This document shows positions 8,524-15,784 of a stretch of DNA of 36,388 nucleotides, piece after piece. The stretch's first letter is position 1; each line of letters begins with the position of its first letter. The notes beneath the pieces are model-generated. The model was not told the origin of the DNA and searched no databases. It saw nothing but the letters and a program-made list of their open reading frames with translations. The DNA is from a virus: IMG/VR virus record IMGVR_UViG_3300036823_000093, positions 1 to 36,388 of that record; one strand, written 5' to 3'. Made by a program: the position numbers and the translations under genes.

Positions 8524-8892
8524 TCAACTTAACTTCATATTTTTTTTATTTATTTTACAATACTCCATTGCTTCAACAAGGTTAACACCATGCTCCAAGT
8601 CATACACATGTTGAATATCTTTAGGTTCCCATTTTTCTAAAACACATCTCAATTTTTTAGATATTCTTGCACATTGAGAAAATGTAAATATTCCATCACA
8701 GTCACTATGAGTTAAAAAAATAAGCCAATCCTTATCCCATTTACCCCAATCTTGCTGAACCCATTTAAAATTCGAATCGATTTCTAAAGTTAAACCCAAT
8801 GATTCTGCAACTCTTTTTCTAAATCTATGAAATCCTGTGTAAGACCATCGGGCTTTGCAATCGTAATCTAGTACATGAAAATAAATACCCAT
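8524..8892 (-). CDS. Hypothetical early protein
   Basis: The 122-aa protein begins MGIYFHVLDYDCKARWSYTGFHRFRKRVAESLGL and contains 'WLIFLTHSDCDGIFTFSQCARISKKL'. The ribosome site GGAAAG precedes the ATG. The HSDCDG segment is conspicuous, but I cannot tie it to a known catalytic motif. The 90 bases between this gene's stop and the next gene downstream hold only a short frame with no start. Confidence 0.55.
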   Translation of the reverse strand: MGIYFHVLDYDCKARWSYTGFHRFRKRVAESLGLTLEIDSNFKWVQQDWGKWDKDWLIFLTHSDCDGIFTFSQCARISKKLRCVLEKWEPKDIQHVYDLEHGVNLVEAMEYCKINKKNMKLS

Positions 8893-8968
8893 ATTTATTT
8901 CTTTCCTTCATTTTCCATCCATCAAATCCTTCTAGTTTATTCCTAAAATATGTTCAAGCAATTCGTTT

Positions 8969-9280
8969 TTAGGATTGAAACCTTTTAAATCTAAAAGTTT
9001 CTGCCGTATTTGGTAGACTGGATCTTTTCTTATAGTTTTTAATCTTTTCTTTATATTCCGCTTCTTCAATTTTCTTCCGCTCATATTCCTCATAAAATTT
9101 TTCTAAAAAACTCATAAATTCCTTTTTTTTTCCCACGTCTTGATCTCTAATTTTTTTCTTAGATAGTGGAATTATTCTATTCTGAACCTTCTTATACATG
9201 CCTAGTAATCGATCTAAAAGATAAGGATCAAAATATTTAGTGATTAGGGGTGGAGGTAAGCTAATCGTCGTTGTTTTCAT
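8969..9280 (-). CDS. Charged coiled-coil-like hypothetical protein
   Basis: The 103-aa product starts MKTTTISLPPPLITKYFDPYLLDRLLG. I chose the ATG at 9280 because AGGAAA lies about 8 bases upstream and the longer frame would run into the zinc-protein gene at 9348. The C-terminal half is Lys/Glu-rich and likely a long helix. Function unknown. Confidence 0.5.
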   Translation of the reverse strand: MKTTTISLPPPLITKYFDPYLLDRLLGMYKKVQNRIIPLSKKKIRDQDVGKKKEFMSFLEKFYEEYERKKIEEAEYKEKIKNYKKRSSLPNTAETFRFKRFQS

Positions 9281-9347
9281 GTATTTATTTCCTCGCATCG
9301 AAGCACCTAGATTCCTTTTTATACATACCATCCTGAGAATAGGGCCA

Positions 9348-9509
9348 TTATTTTCTTTTTTTATCTTTATGATTTTCGTCATAAGTTTTTTGATATTCTT
9401 TTCGGCATTCTTTACAACTACCGGCACGTCCTAGCTTTCCATTTTTTTGTTTGTAAAATCTTCGAACATCTTTGAAAATCTTACATGTATTGCATCTTTT
9501 TTTTACCAT
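9348..9509 (-). CDS. Small zinc-binding protein (53 aa)
   Basis: This short frame encodes MVKKRCNTCKIFKDVRRFYKQ and then 'SCKECRKEYQKTY'. The two CxxC pairs (about residues 6-9 and 32-35), with 'F..F' spacing between them, match the zinc half of small phage HNH-like or zinc-ribbon proteins. Those often bind DNA, but the catalytic His motif of a complete HNH is absent. It lies in the leftward operon between two hypothetical genes. Confidence 0.65.
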   Translation of the reverse strand: MVKKRCNTCKIFKDVRRFYKQKNGKLGRAGSCKECRKEYQKTYDENHKDKKRK

Positions 9510-9569
9510 CAAAAACCCTCCATTTTCACAGAGAGAATAATTGAAGCTTCTTTACATGTAAAACCGGTT

Positions 9570-9773
9570 TTACATTTCATCTTCAATTTCCCTAGCCAAC
9601 TTTCTAGCTTCTTTATAATTACGTAACCTCACTTTAGAAGATAGATTGTTAGCTGCCTCCCAATTCAGCTTAAATTTTCGCATTAGCAAAGCGGAGCTAG
9701 GATTAAATGAATGTTCGTTGCAATATGCGTAGGCTAAATCTTCCATGTTTTCTAACATAAAAGTCCATTGCAT
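9570..9773 (-). CDS. Hypothetical early protein
   Basis: The 67-aa protein is helical and charged (MQWTFMLENMEDLAYAYCNEHSF...). A second ATG five codons in (MLENMED) is an alternative start. The gene overlaps the end of a 37-aa frame upstream. No family recognised. Confidence 0.5.
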   Translation of the reverse strand: MQWTFMLENMEDLAYAYCNEHSFNPSSALLMRKFKLNWEAANNLSSKVRLRNYKEARKLAREIEDEM

Positions 9774-9865
9774 ATATTAGATTTGAGAAACTCTAACCCA
9801 ATTCTTAGCTCTTTTACTTCTTTATGTAATCCATTAATACGGGCATGCTGACCTTTTCGAAGCAT
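9752..9865 (-). CDS. Small helical protein (37 aa)
   Basis: The frame starts ATG CTT CGA with AAAAGG 5-6 bases upstream. It encodes a basic helix with 'LHKEVKELRIGLEFLKSN', a short leucine-heptad pattern. It overlaps the next gene in the operon. Expression is plausible but unproven. Confidence 0.35.
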   Translation of the reverse strand: MLRKGQHARINGLHKEVKELRIGLEFLKSNICNGLLC

Positions 9866-9920
9866 ATTAACCTTTTCTATCAGAGTGGCTATTTATCTGT
9901 CGTGGCGCTTGTCTGAGGGT

Positions 9921-10535
9921 TCAGGAAACAATTCCAACTGTATCATGATTCCTCTTTTTCCTTTTAGGTATCCCTTCAGGCGGTATAAGAGCCTGTAGAC
10001 ATTGCCAAAATTCAAATTCTTTTTCAATCATTTCTTCTATAAACGATTGATCTCGTTTGACTTCTAAAATTTTTCCTTTGTTACCATCAAAAGAGTAATA
10101 GAAGACAAAATCAAGACCGGACACTTCTATTTGATGTTGTAATTGCGGGTAATACCGAGGATCAACTACACCATTTAAAGCTAGATCATGACTCTTTTTC
10201 CCACCGCATTTAATTTCGACTATAGAATCCTGCTCAATCGTCATTCCATCGAAAGAAGCGGCCATCCACCTATTTTCATGTTCTACTACGCAAGGAAACA
10301 TAATCAAACCTGATTCTTTTTCGAATGCCTCTAAAGCGATTGGTTCAAGCTCAATACCACGTAACATGTAAATGTTAGGAACTTGTTCATAACACTTAGT
10401 TTTTTCCTCGTACAATTTTTGAATGCTTTTGAAATTGCATGTGCCCATGATGATATTTGCATCACTCGCGCAAATTCTGTTGCGTCGCCACTGCAACCAC
10501 TTGCTTGATCTTTGTTCTAAGTTAATTAGTTTCAT
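9921..10535 (-). CDS. YqaJ-type viral exonuclease (lambda exo-like)
   Basis: The protein has about 204 residues from MKLINLEQRSSKWLQWRRNRICASDANIIMG. The 'SxxWLxWRxxxIxASD' opening is the family signature. The PD-(D/E)XK core follows: Glu in 'LRGIELEPIALEAFE', Asp in 'AASFDGM', Glu-x-Lys in 'VEIKCGG', and a Gln-containing helix in 'YYPQLQHQIEVSG'. Such enzymes degrade one strand of duplex ends to give 3' tails for an annealing protein, here the ERF protein 178 bases upstream in the same operon. I start at the ATG at 10535; an in-frame TTG at 10556 is possible. No strong ribosome site is visible at either. Confidence 0.88.
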   Translation of the reverse strand: MKLINLEQRSSKWLQWRRNRICASDANIIMGTCNFKSIQKLYEEKTKCYEQVPNIYMLRGIELEPIALEAFEKESGLIMFPCVVEHENRWMAASFDGMTIEQDSIVEIKCGGKKSHDLALNGVVDPRYYPQLQHQIEVSGLDFVFYYSFDGNKGKILEVKRDQSFIEEMIEKEFEFWQCLQALIPPEGIPKRKKRNHDTVGIVS

Positions 10536-10566
10536 AATTTTATTTTTATTACCCAATCTGAAAAAC

Positions 10567-10710
10567 TTAAACCTTCCTCATTATTTTTTCGTTCGGAAAA
10601 GTTTCTTGTCTAATTTTTAGATAGTACAGTAGTTCATTTTCAGCATTCAGAATACATTGCTCTATCATTGATTTATTGATATGATCTTGAATATCTTCTT
10701 CACTAATCAT
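10567..10710 (-). CDS. Small acidic protein between ERF and exonuclease (47 aa)
   Basis: The frame begins MISEEDIQDHINKSMIEQ and has the ribosome site AAGGG at the right distance, formed by the end of the ERF gene. It is helical and acidic. Its position between an annealing protein and its exonuclease suggests an accessory to recombination, but no family is recognised. Confidence 0.5.
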   Translation of the reverse strand: MISEEDIQDHINKSMIEQCILNAENELLYYLKIRQETFPNEKIMRKV

Positions 10711-10712
10711 TT

Positions 10713-11345
10713 TTACCCTTCTTTTTTTTCAATCAATGCTTTTTGTTTTTCAATATTTTCTAAGCATCCCTTCTTCAGCTTATAAAACATACTTTCTTTC
10801 ATAGCGCAAAAAGATTGTAGGCTTTGTGAAGTTAGATAATCCCAAATATTCTTTTGATACTCTTGATCACACTTCTCAATTAGATAATTAAGCTCAGTCC
10901 ATTGAGTTTTATTTGTTAATTTAGGTTCTTGATTTTTTTGTTGTTGCCTATCCATCGCTTTCTCTCCATCATCGTCATCAGTTTCTGACACTACCCCTAT
11001 TGCAGCGCTCAAGGCATATCTTTTTCCATACGAAACCGCTGATCCGACGGCCTGCGCATCCTTTTTATTAAGGGGTATTTCAAGGGGCCCAAACTCAACC
11101 CATTGCCCTGAAGCGTGACACACTCTAGTTACTATTGAGATGCCATTATCGCTTGATAAAACATCCTGTAGAACGGTGAGATTATTCTTAGATAATGGAT
11201 CTCTAATAACTTCCCACACTTGAGCAAGAGTTGAATAGGTACTCTTAAAAAATGGATTCACCGTTGATTTAGAAGCCGGTTTAATTTCTCCTTGAGCTAT
11301 AGATAATGCTTTTGCAACTTGATCTATTTCAGTAGACGTTTTCAT
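10713..11345 (-). CDS. erf: ERF superfamily single-strand annealing protein
   Basis: This 210-aa protein begins MKTSTEIDQVAKALSIAQGEIKPASKSTVNPFFKSTYSTLAQVWEVIRDPLSKNNLTVLQ. 'NPFFKSxYxxLxxVWxxIRxPLxxNxL' is the ERF signature. The core continues with 'VCHASGQWVEF', 'DAQAVGSAVSYGKRYALSAAIGV' and an acidic DDDDGE linker to a charged tail. ERF proteins form rings on single-stranded DNA and anneal complementary strands, allowing genome circularisation and recombination. The exonuclease gene lies downstream in the operon. A good AAGGGG ribosome site precedes the ATG. Confidence 0.93.
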   Translation of the reverse strand: MKTSTEIDQVAKALSIAQGEIKPASKSTVNPFFKSTYSTLAQVWEVIRDPLSKNNLTVLQDVLSSDNGISIVTRVCHASGQWVEFGPLEIPLNKKDAQAVGSAVSYGKRYALSAAIGVVSETDDDDGEKAMDRQQQKNQEPKLTNKTQWTELNYLIEKCDQEYQKNIWDYLTSQSLQSFCAMKESMFYKLKKGCLENIEKQKALIEKKEG

Positions 11346-11354
11346 GGTTACCCC

Positions 11355-11621
11355 TTAAAAGTTTTGAGCTTCAACATAATGTTCTAAATAATAATCTTTA
11401 AATGCATCAAAGTCGTCCAATAAGGCCAAAAAATGTCCTTTATCTAAATCCAATTCATCTGATATCTTTTCAGCTGCGGACAAGGATTCTTGCCAGCAAT
11501 AAACAAACATTGTGATAAATGACTGTTTTGATATTTCATCTTTGAAATGCGCGATCGACGATAGGCTTCTCAGGGCGGAATCTTTGACTCGCAGCATTTC
11601 GTTTTCAATAAATTCATTCAT
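11355..11621 (-). CDS. Hypothetical early protein
   Basis: The 88-aa protein starts MNEFIENEMLRVKDSALRSLSSIAHF. The longer frame from 11675 would begin with a Tyr/Asp-rich stretch made by a short repeat (TAGTCGTAA units) and is unlikely. It ends ten bases before the ERF start. Acidic and helical; no family recognised. Confidence 0.5.
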   Translation of the reverse strand: MNEFIENEMLRVKDSALRSLSSIAHFKDEISKQSFITMFVYCWQESLSAAEKISDELDLDKGHFLALLDDFDAFKDYYLEHYVEAQNF

Positions 11622-11697
11622 AGATTCTTCTTTTTTGTAATAGTCGTAATAGTCGTAATACATAGTTATACTCACTTATATACAGTTATACTCGATT

Positions 11698-11871
11698 TTA
11701 GATATAATTCTTAATCTCTTTAAGTTCGTTTGCTATTTTAAATGATTGCCAACTCATTTGTTCTAAACACATCTGTAAATCGTAACTGAACTTCATCTCA
11801 TCATTTGCAGCTTTCTCTAATCGATCACTTAACCGATTTGCTGTTTCTATTAATTCTTCTAAGTTTGTCAT
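11698..11871 (-). CDS. First gene of the leftward operon, small helical protein (57 aa)
   Basis: This frame begins MTNLEELIETANRLSDRLEKAAND and has a strong AGGAG ribosome site 8 bases upstream. It is acidic and wholly helical, with regularly spaced leucines. It is the first gene after the leftward promoter, where lambdoid phages carry antitermination or anti-host proteins. No family recognised. Confidence 0.6.
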   Translation of the reverse strand: MTNLEELIETANRLSDRLEKAANDEMKFSYDLQMCLEQMSWQSFKIANELKEIKNYI

Positions 11872-11984
11872 ATGCACAACTCCTAATTTAATTTCTCACG
11901 CTATCACTGACACTTCTCTTAGCTTCTCAACCTGCTGAGTTTGGTAGCTCAGTCGACAGGGAGAATTTCGCTTTTGTACTCCAA

Positions 11985-12013
11985 AATATAGCAGATCAAC
12001 GATTTTAAAGCAA
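11985..12013 (-). promoter_or_regulatory. Leftward early promoter
   Basis: Read on the minus strand, TTGCTT and TATATT are separated by 17 bases (-10 at plus 11985-11990, -35 at 12008-12013). It sits about 115 bases upstream of the first leftward gene and faces away from the rightward promoter at 12030. This is the expected divergent switch arrangement. Confidence 0.55.
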
Positions 12014-12029
12014 TACGAAAAAATAACAT

Positions 12030-12058
12030 TTGATCTAAAATTAACCATCACGTAAGAT
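12030..12058 (+). promoter_or_regulatory. Rightward early promoter
   Basis: TTGATC (12030-12035) and TAAGAT (12053-12058) are separated by exactly 17 bases and lie 27 bases upstream of the Cro-like gene at 12086. TTGATC also occurs on the minus strand inside the leftward promoter spacer (plus GATCAA, 11994-11999), a candidate shared operator half. Confidence 0.55.
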
Positions 12059-12085
12059 AAAAATATAAAAACAAGGAGAATTCAC

Positions 12086-12298
12086 ATGTTGTTAAGGAAC
12101 AATCAAATGAAGTTAAAAGATTATTTATATTTTAAAGGGATGACTATCCAGGATTTTAGCGAATTGATTGGATATAGCCGCAATCATCTATCAGGGATCA
12201 TAAATAAAAGACTGAAGCCCACTAGAAAAATGGCCCAGTATATAGAGAAAATGACAGACGGCGCAGTAAAAGCGGAAGAATTAATGAGAGGGGAGTGA
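12086..12298 (+). CDS. Cro/C1-type HTH regulator
   Basis: The 70-aa product (MLLRNNQMKLKDYLYFKGMTIQDFSELIGYSRNHLSGIINKRLKPTRKMAQYIEKM in overlapping pieces) is a single Xre-type helix-turn-helix domain. Helices 2-3 are 'TIQDFSELIGYSRNHLSGIIN'. AAGGAG sits 8 bases before the ATG at 12086; an internal ATG (MKLKDY, 12107) could also be used. First gene of the rightward operon with divergent promoters behind it, so a Cro-like role at the early switch is likely. Confidence 0.8.
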   Translation: MLLRNNQMKLKDYLYFKGMTIQDFSELIGYSRNHLSGIINKRLKPTRKMAQYIEKMTDGAVKAEELMRGE

Positions 12299-12299
12299 T

Positions 12300-12392
12300 A
12301 TGGACTCAACGACATGGGCAATTATTAGAACAGGGATTGTGATAGTCGGTGTTAATATTGCATTGTTAATATTGCATTATTTGCAGCATTAG
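12300..12392 (+). CDS. Small membrane protein altered by a 14-bp tandem duplication
   Basis: The ATG overlaps the stop region of the HTH gene and follows AGGGGAG. As written it encodes 30 residues with one hydrophobic segment ('GIVIVGVNIALLIL') and stops at 12390. Bases 12351-12364 (GTTAATATTGCATT) are exactly repeated at 12365-12378. Removing one copy continues the frame as 'NIALFAALATLMKIK' and ends at the TAA at 12413-12415, a natural-looking membrane protein of 34 residues. The duplication therefore shifts the frame of what was probably a longer gene. Confidence 0.55.
   Translation: MDSTTWAIIRTGIVIVGVNIALLILHYLQH
12351..12378 (+). repeat. Perfect 14-bp tandem duplication
   Basis: GTTAATATTGCATT occurs twice with no spacer. 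It lies inside a small membrane-protein frame and changes its reading frame. Confidence 0.9.
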
Positions 12393-12414
12393 CGACATTA
12401 ATGAAGATCAAATA

Positions 12415-12587
12415 ATGTCTCATTTGATTAAACGCAAAGAAATCGTCTTGAAAAAGCTATAAGAAAAATAGGAAAACGAATTTATTTCAGACAATATTTG
12501 TTTGATGACTGGATAGAAAACCATCAATTTTTAGGAGAAGAAAATCTATATATCTATGATCTTAACGAAATCTTAAAAAATTTCTAG
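12415..12587 (+). pseudogene. Frameshifted excisionase-like (HTH_17) gene
   Basis: An ATG at 12415 starts MSHLIKRKE and stops after 14 codons. In a shifted frame the same region reads 'RLEKAIRKIGKRIYFRQYLFDDWIENHQFLGEE' up to a TAG at 12585. 'KIGKRIYFRxxxxDxWIE' is the typical C-terminal half of MerR/excisionase-type HTH_17 DNA-binding proteins, and 'LIKRKE' is a typical beginning. The middle is missing and the frames do not join, so the gene looks broken by a small deletion or frameshift. Confidence 0.5.
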
Positions 12588-12861
12588 ATAAAATAGCGTG
12601 ATCAGCGTACTGTAAATTATAATAAAAAATAGTATACAGTTTAAATGGCGAATGTAAATAAAATACTTTACTTTCTCACAAAACCGTTGATTACGCAAAT
12701 AATCTACTCGATTTATATAATAAATTTTGGTATATATTGCGTAAATAAAAAAGGCCAGACTAGAATCTGGCCTTTAATGTGCTTGCTAATGCAAACAATG
12801 AACTTGGGTAGTTCCATTGTAGCATTACCCGCATATTCAATCAACGATTTTGTGGGGCGCT
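12588..12861 (+). promoter_or_regulatory. Non-coding leader before the replication initiator
   Basis: This AT-rich stretch holds no convincing gene. It contains an inverted repeat ACTGTA...TACAGT (about 12610-12642), an inverted pair TTACGCAA...TTGCGTAA about 50 bases apart with a TATAAT hexamer between them, and the terminator at 12747-12777. The paired arms around a -10-like hexamer could be operators for the HTH protein; this is inference. Confidence 0.35.
12747..12777 (+). terminator. Bidirectional rho-independent terminator
   Basis: AGGCCAGA (12752-12759) and TCTGGCCT (12766-12773) form an 8-bp stem with a 6-base loop, preceded by a run of A and followed by TTTAAT. It can stop transcription in both directions. 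It lies between the Cro-like/small genes and the initiator, so the initiator needs readthrough, antitermination or its own promoter. Confidence 0.7.
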
Positions 12862-13845
12862 ATGTCTAATTTTGGTTATTTTTCTTTGCCACGTTCTTTA
12901 ACTAGAACTAAAATCTGGAATGATCTTCCTCTCTCATATCATAAAGTTTTCACGGTCTTAGTAGATCACGCATGTTTTAACACTTACAAATTTGATGATC
13001 ATGGACGTGTCTTTGATTTACAACCTGGTCAATATTGCGCTTCCTATGCAGAAATTAAGCAACTTTGCGGTAAACATGTTGAAGTGATCGATGTTGAGCG
13101 CGCTATCAAGAAATTTATTTTGTACGGATTTGTGAGCCAAGAAGTGAGGTATAGGAAATCAATAATAACGATCACTCATTCAGATACTTACAACCTAATT
13201 ATAAGAGGTTGTGAGGTGAATCGTGAGGTAAACTTGAGGCAAACTTGTGGTAAACTTGAGGTGCAAAGTAATAATATAAATACTGAAGAGAATGAAGAGA
13301 ATAATATTTCGCGCGAGGCGCTCAACGGAAAAATTATCGGTTTAGATTTTGTTAATGAAAATTTTGAACAATTTTCATCAAACGAAAAAGAGTCGTTAAA
13401 AAACAAACCAGATAAAAAAAAGAATAACCCATCAGAATTAGCATTTTCTCTATTAGACTTTTTCTATAAATCCTTAGAAATTCACATTCCTACACAAAGG
13501 TCTATCCAGAAAAACACTCAAAAACTCACAGAAATGGCCCGCCATTTCGACAAAATATTAAAAACGTATTCTGAGTTGGAAATTCGTGATTGCGTTAACT
13601 ACGGCCATTCTAATGACTTTTGGAAAAATAATGGGATAATCAAGAATCCTCGAAAATTAGAAGAGCATATGGGAACATTACTAACTCAATTGAAAGGGAA
13701 ATCTAATGAAAAAAATCAAAAAAATCCGATATCTGATGAATCTCAATATGATTTGAGTGATATCGACCCATTTTTAAAAAAACGAGCTATAGAGCTGCAA
13801 AAAGAATTTGAAAAGATACAAAAACAGGCTAAAAATAATGAATGA
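12862..13845 (+). CDS. Replication initiator, lambda O-like
   Basis: The 327-aa protein starts MSNFGYFSLPRSLTRTKIWNDLPLSYHKVF; I use the ATG at 12862, four codons inside the longest frame. Residues 1-115 are a winged-helix-type N-terminus ('IWNDLPLSYHKVFTVLVDHA', 'YCASYAEIKQLCG', 'IKKFILYGFVSQE'). A hydrophilic Asn/Glu-rich linker follows, within which the DNA holds iteron-like repeats. The C-terminal 130 residues are helical ('PSELAFSLLDFFYKSLEIHIP') and would contact the helicase. It overlaps the helicase gene by eight bases. Gene order and internal repeats match lambda O. Function inferred from domain style and context. Confidence 0.75.
   Translation: MSNFGYFSLPRSLTRTKIWNDLPLSYHKVFTVLVDHACFNTYKFDDHGRVFDLQPGQYCASYAEIKQLCGKHVEVIDVERAIKKFILYGFVSQEVRYRKSIITITHSDTYNLIIRGCEVNREVNLRQTCGKLEVQSNNINTEENEENNISREALNGKIIGLDFVNENFEQFSSNEKESLKNKPDKKKNNPSELAFSLLDFFYKSLEIHIPTQRSIQKNTQKLTEMARHFDKILKTYSELEIRDCVNYGHSNDFWKNNGIIKNPRKLEEHMGTLLTQLKGKSNEKNQKNPISDESQYDLSDIDPFLKKRAIELQKEFEKIQKQAKNNE
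13205..13268 (+). repeat. Iteron-like repeats inside the initiator gene (candidate origin)
   Basis: Head-to-tail 11-12 base units begin at 13205 (partial), 13213, 13225, 13236, 13247 and 13258. The three central units are GAGGTAAACTT, GAGGCAAACTT and GTGGTAAACTT. The following 60 bases are A/T-rich with AATAATAT stretches that could melt. In lambdoid phages the origin lies inside the O gene as iterons next to an AT-rich block, so this is a strong candidate origin. Confidence 0.75.
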
Positions 13846-15262
13846 TAAGACTTACGCTTTATTTGACCATGACGAAGGTTTACAAACTCAAGGCAGGGTA
13901 TACTTGTCTGACCGTGCTTTAAGCGTTCCAATGGCTCGCAAATGCGGAATTTGCAGCCTCGGAGACGCTCTATACTTTGCATATCGATCAAATGGTGAGA
14001 TTGTTCGTTGGAAGATGCGGTCTATGCTCGATAAAAAAGAAACTCGATTCAATAACTTACCGGAAGAGCAGAAAAGCAATTTTAAAATGCCTTTTTATAA
14101 CCAACAAAATTGGCCTGATAAGGATTTTTTAATAATAACCGAGGGAGAATTCGATTGCATAGCTTTAATGCAACTGATGGGAAGAAATGTTGTATCTTTA
14201 CCCAACGGCGCAGGATCAATTGAAACAACATTTAGAAATCAATACGAATACTTACAAGATTATAAAATAATCTACATTTGCACTGATATGGACGAAGCGG
14301 GTGAAAAAGCAGCTCAAAAAGCTATGGCTATGCTAAGTCCCGCAAAATATCGAAGAATGATGTTACCCTACAAAGATGCAAATGAGTGGGTAATTAAAGA
14401 CCCGTATCTTGAAAAGAAAGATGTTGAATTTGTTATGCTCAATGCTCAAAGAATTCAAGATGATTCTTTTAAAGATCTTAGATTTTTAGATGATGATGTT
14501 TTTGAAAAAATCGATCTAGGCGTTCCTACAGGATGGAAAGGTTTGAATGAGGTTTTGGGTGGTATGAGAATCGGAGAAGTGACCGTGGTTTCTGCGGATA
14601 CAGGAAGTGGAAAATCTACATTTTGCGTAAATCTAATGCATAATATTGCTATTCAAGGTTTGGGAATTTGGATAAATAGTTATGAAATGGATTATAAAAT
14701 TATAATAAGAAAATTAGCTGGAATTGTTTTGGGAAAGAAAATGAAGTTTGATAAATTTAATGATAGCGATATATCAGAATTCAAAGGTTGGTGTGATAAA
14801 AATTCAGTATATATAAATAAATCTATTTCTAGAATAGATTTAAATGTTTTGAGAAATCAATTTGAGAAAGCTGCGTATGCTTATAATGTTAAATATATTT
14901 TATTAGATCACTTAGATTATATTCATTCTTCTGGAAATAAAGAGAATTCTTTTGAAAATATCGATGAAGCGGTTAGAGAAATTCACATGTTAGCTATGGA
15001 GTTTAAAGTTGGGGTGATTTTAGTTGTGCATCCAAAACAGGTTAAAAATGGTCAAGAAATTTCAATGGCAGATTTAAAGGGTAGTTCAGGGATAAAACAA
15101 TTTGCTGATAATATTTTAGTTTTGACACGAATGGATAGATTAGATCCAAATGATATTAATCGAGTAAAGATCCGTGTGTGGAAAAATCGTCTATGTGGCA
15201 TTGAAAAAGCGTTTTTTTTAAGGTATTTATCAGAAATAGACAGTTACGTTGAAGGAGTTTAA
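13838..15262 (+). CDS. Toprim-DnaB helicase (Twinkle/T7 gp4-like)
   Basis: The 474-aa protein starts MNDKTYALFDHDEG at 13838, overlapping the initiator stop. The Toprim domain shows 'ITEGEFDCIALMQ' (about 100-112) and 'TDMDEAG' (149-155). A DnaB/RecA-type helicase follows with Walker A 'ADTGSGKST' (253-261), Walker B-like 'YILLDHLDYI' (about 365-374), and 'GVILVVHPKQ' with 'DLKGSSGIKQFADNILVLTR'. No zinc-finger domain precedes the Toprim fold, so primase activity is uncertain. It is the ring helicase loaded by the initiator at the origin just upstream. Confidence 0.92.
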   Translation: MNDKTYALFDHDEGLQTQGRVYLSDRALSVPMARKCGICSLGDALYFAYRSNGEIVRWKMRSMLDKKETRFNNLPEEQKSNFKMPFYNQQNWPDKDFLIITEGEFDCIALMQLMGRNVVSLPNGAGSIETTFRNQYEYLQDYKIIYICTDMDEAGEKAAQKAMAMLSPAKYRRMMLPYKDANEWVIKDPYLEKKDVEFVMLNAQRIQDDSFKDLRFLDDDVFEKIDLGVPTGWKGLNEVLGGMRIGEVTVVSADTGSGKSTFCVNLMHNIAIQGLGIWINSYEMDYKIIIRKLAGIVLGKKMKFDKFNDSDISEFKGWCDKNSVYINKSISRIDLNVLRNQFEKAAYAYNVKYILLDHLDYIHSSGNKENSFENIDEAVREIHMLAMEFKVGVILVVHPKQVKNGQEISMADLKGSSGIKQFADNILVLTRMDRLDPNDINRVKIRVWKNRLCGIEKAFFLRYLSEIDSYVEGV

Positions 15263-15616
15263 ATGATTGAAATAATTAATTTTAGAGAAATTAAGAAAGG
15301 GTGTTTAGATTCAAAGATAAGTGTAAAGATCAAAGAATGGGGATTTGTAATAAATAGAATTGCAGTATTTAACAAGGATGGAAAACGTTGGATTAGTCTT
15401 CCAAGTGAAATGTATGAAGATAATGGAGAAAAGAAATATTTTTCGTTAGTAAAATTTGATGATCAAAAGAATATGACCAAATTTCAAGATTCAGTCCTTG
15501 AAGAACTAGATAAGTATTGTGATAAAAACAAAGAAAATCCCTCTGTTTTTGGATCTGCTCCGAAAAAGGTTAATGAAATAAGAAAAGAACATCATCAAGA
15601 TGATTTGCCGTTTTGA
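15263..15616 (+). CDS. Putative single-strand-binding-type replication protein with DDLPF tail
   Basis: This 117-aa protein starts at the base after the helicase stop. The first 95 residues are mixed beta ('SVKIKEWGFVINRIAVFNKDGKRWISLPSEMYED', 'KKYFSLVKFDD') and read like an OB or SpoVG-like small domain. The protein ends 'HHQDDLPF', matching the acidic, Phe-terminated tip by which bacterial and phage SSBs recruit partner proteins. The position after the helicase agrees. The tail is clear; the DNA-binding domain is inferred. Confidence 0.65.
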   Translation: MIEIINFREIKKGCLDSKISVKIKEWGFVINRIAVFNKDGKRWISLPSEMYEDNGEKKYFSLVKFDDQKNMTKFQDSVLEELDKYCDKNKENPSVFGSAPKKVNEIRKEHHQDDLPF

Positions 15617-15684
15617 TAGACTGGATTGAATTAGAAAAAGATATTGTAAATAATCTTTGTAATAAAAAATGGCTTAAAATGCGA

Positions 15685-15784
15685 ACACCCGATAAGCCTC
15701 TTCCAGTAGTCTCGCAAACCACTGTCAATACCTCGGGTGTCTGATGAACTTGTGAAGTTCTCACTTGATAACTGAGTTAACTTC
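15685..15784 (+). ncRNA. Structured block, candidate RNA element
   Basis: ACACCCGA (15685-15692) pairs with TCGGGTGT (15733-15740). Between them CAGTAG (15704-15709) pairs with CCACTG (15719-15724, one G-T wobble). Immediately downstream GAAGTTCTCA (15754-15763) pairs with most of TGAGTTAACTTC (15773-15784). Three stable stems within 100 bases of AT-rich DNA suggest a folded RNA or a protein-binding site. A weak frame opening with TTG at 15613 runs through part of it (43 codons), and I do not trust it. Function unknown. Confidence 0.4.

Noticed and set aside
11640-11662. TAGTCGTAA short repeats before the gene starting at 11621
   Set aside because: Only about two and a half copies. Likely a simple slip repeat that extends the frame artificially, not a regulatory array.
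11934-11965. tRNA D-arm-like sequence GGTAGCTCAGTCGACAGGG in the switch region
   Set aside because: No acceptor, anticodon or T arm can be built around it. It forms only a short CTGAG/CTCAG hairpin.
15741-15747. Hammerhead ribozyme core CTGATGA followed by a stem AACTT/AAGTT
   Set aside because: The required GAAA after stem II and the cleavage-site helix are missing; the sequence continues CTCACTTGATAAC.
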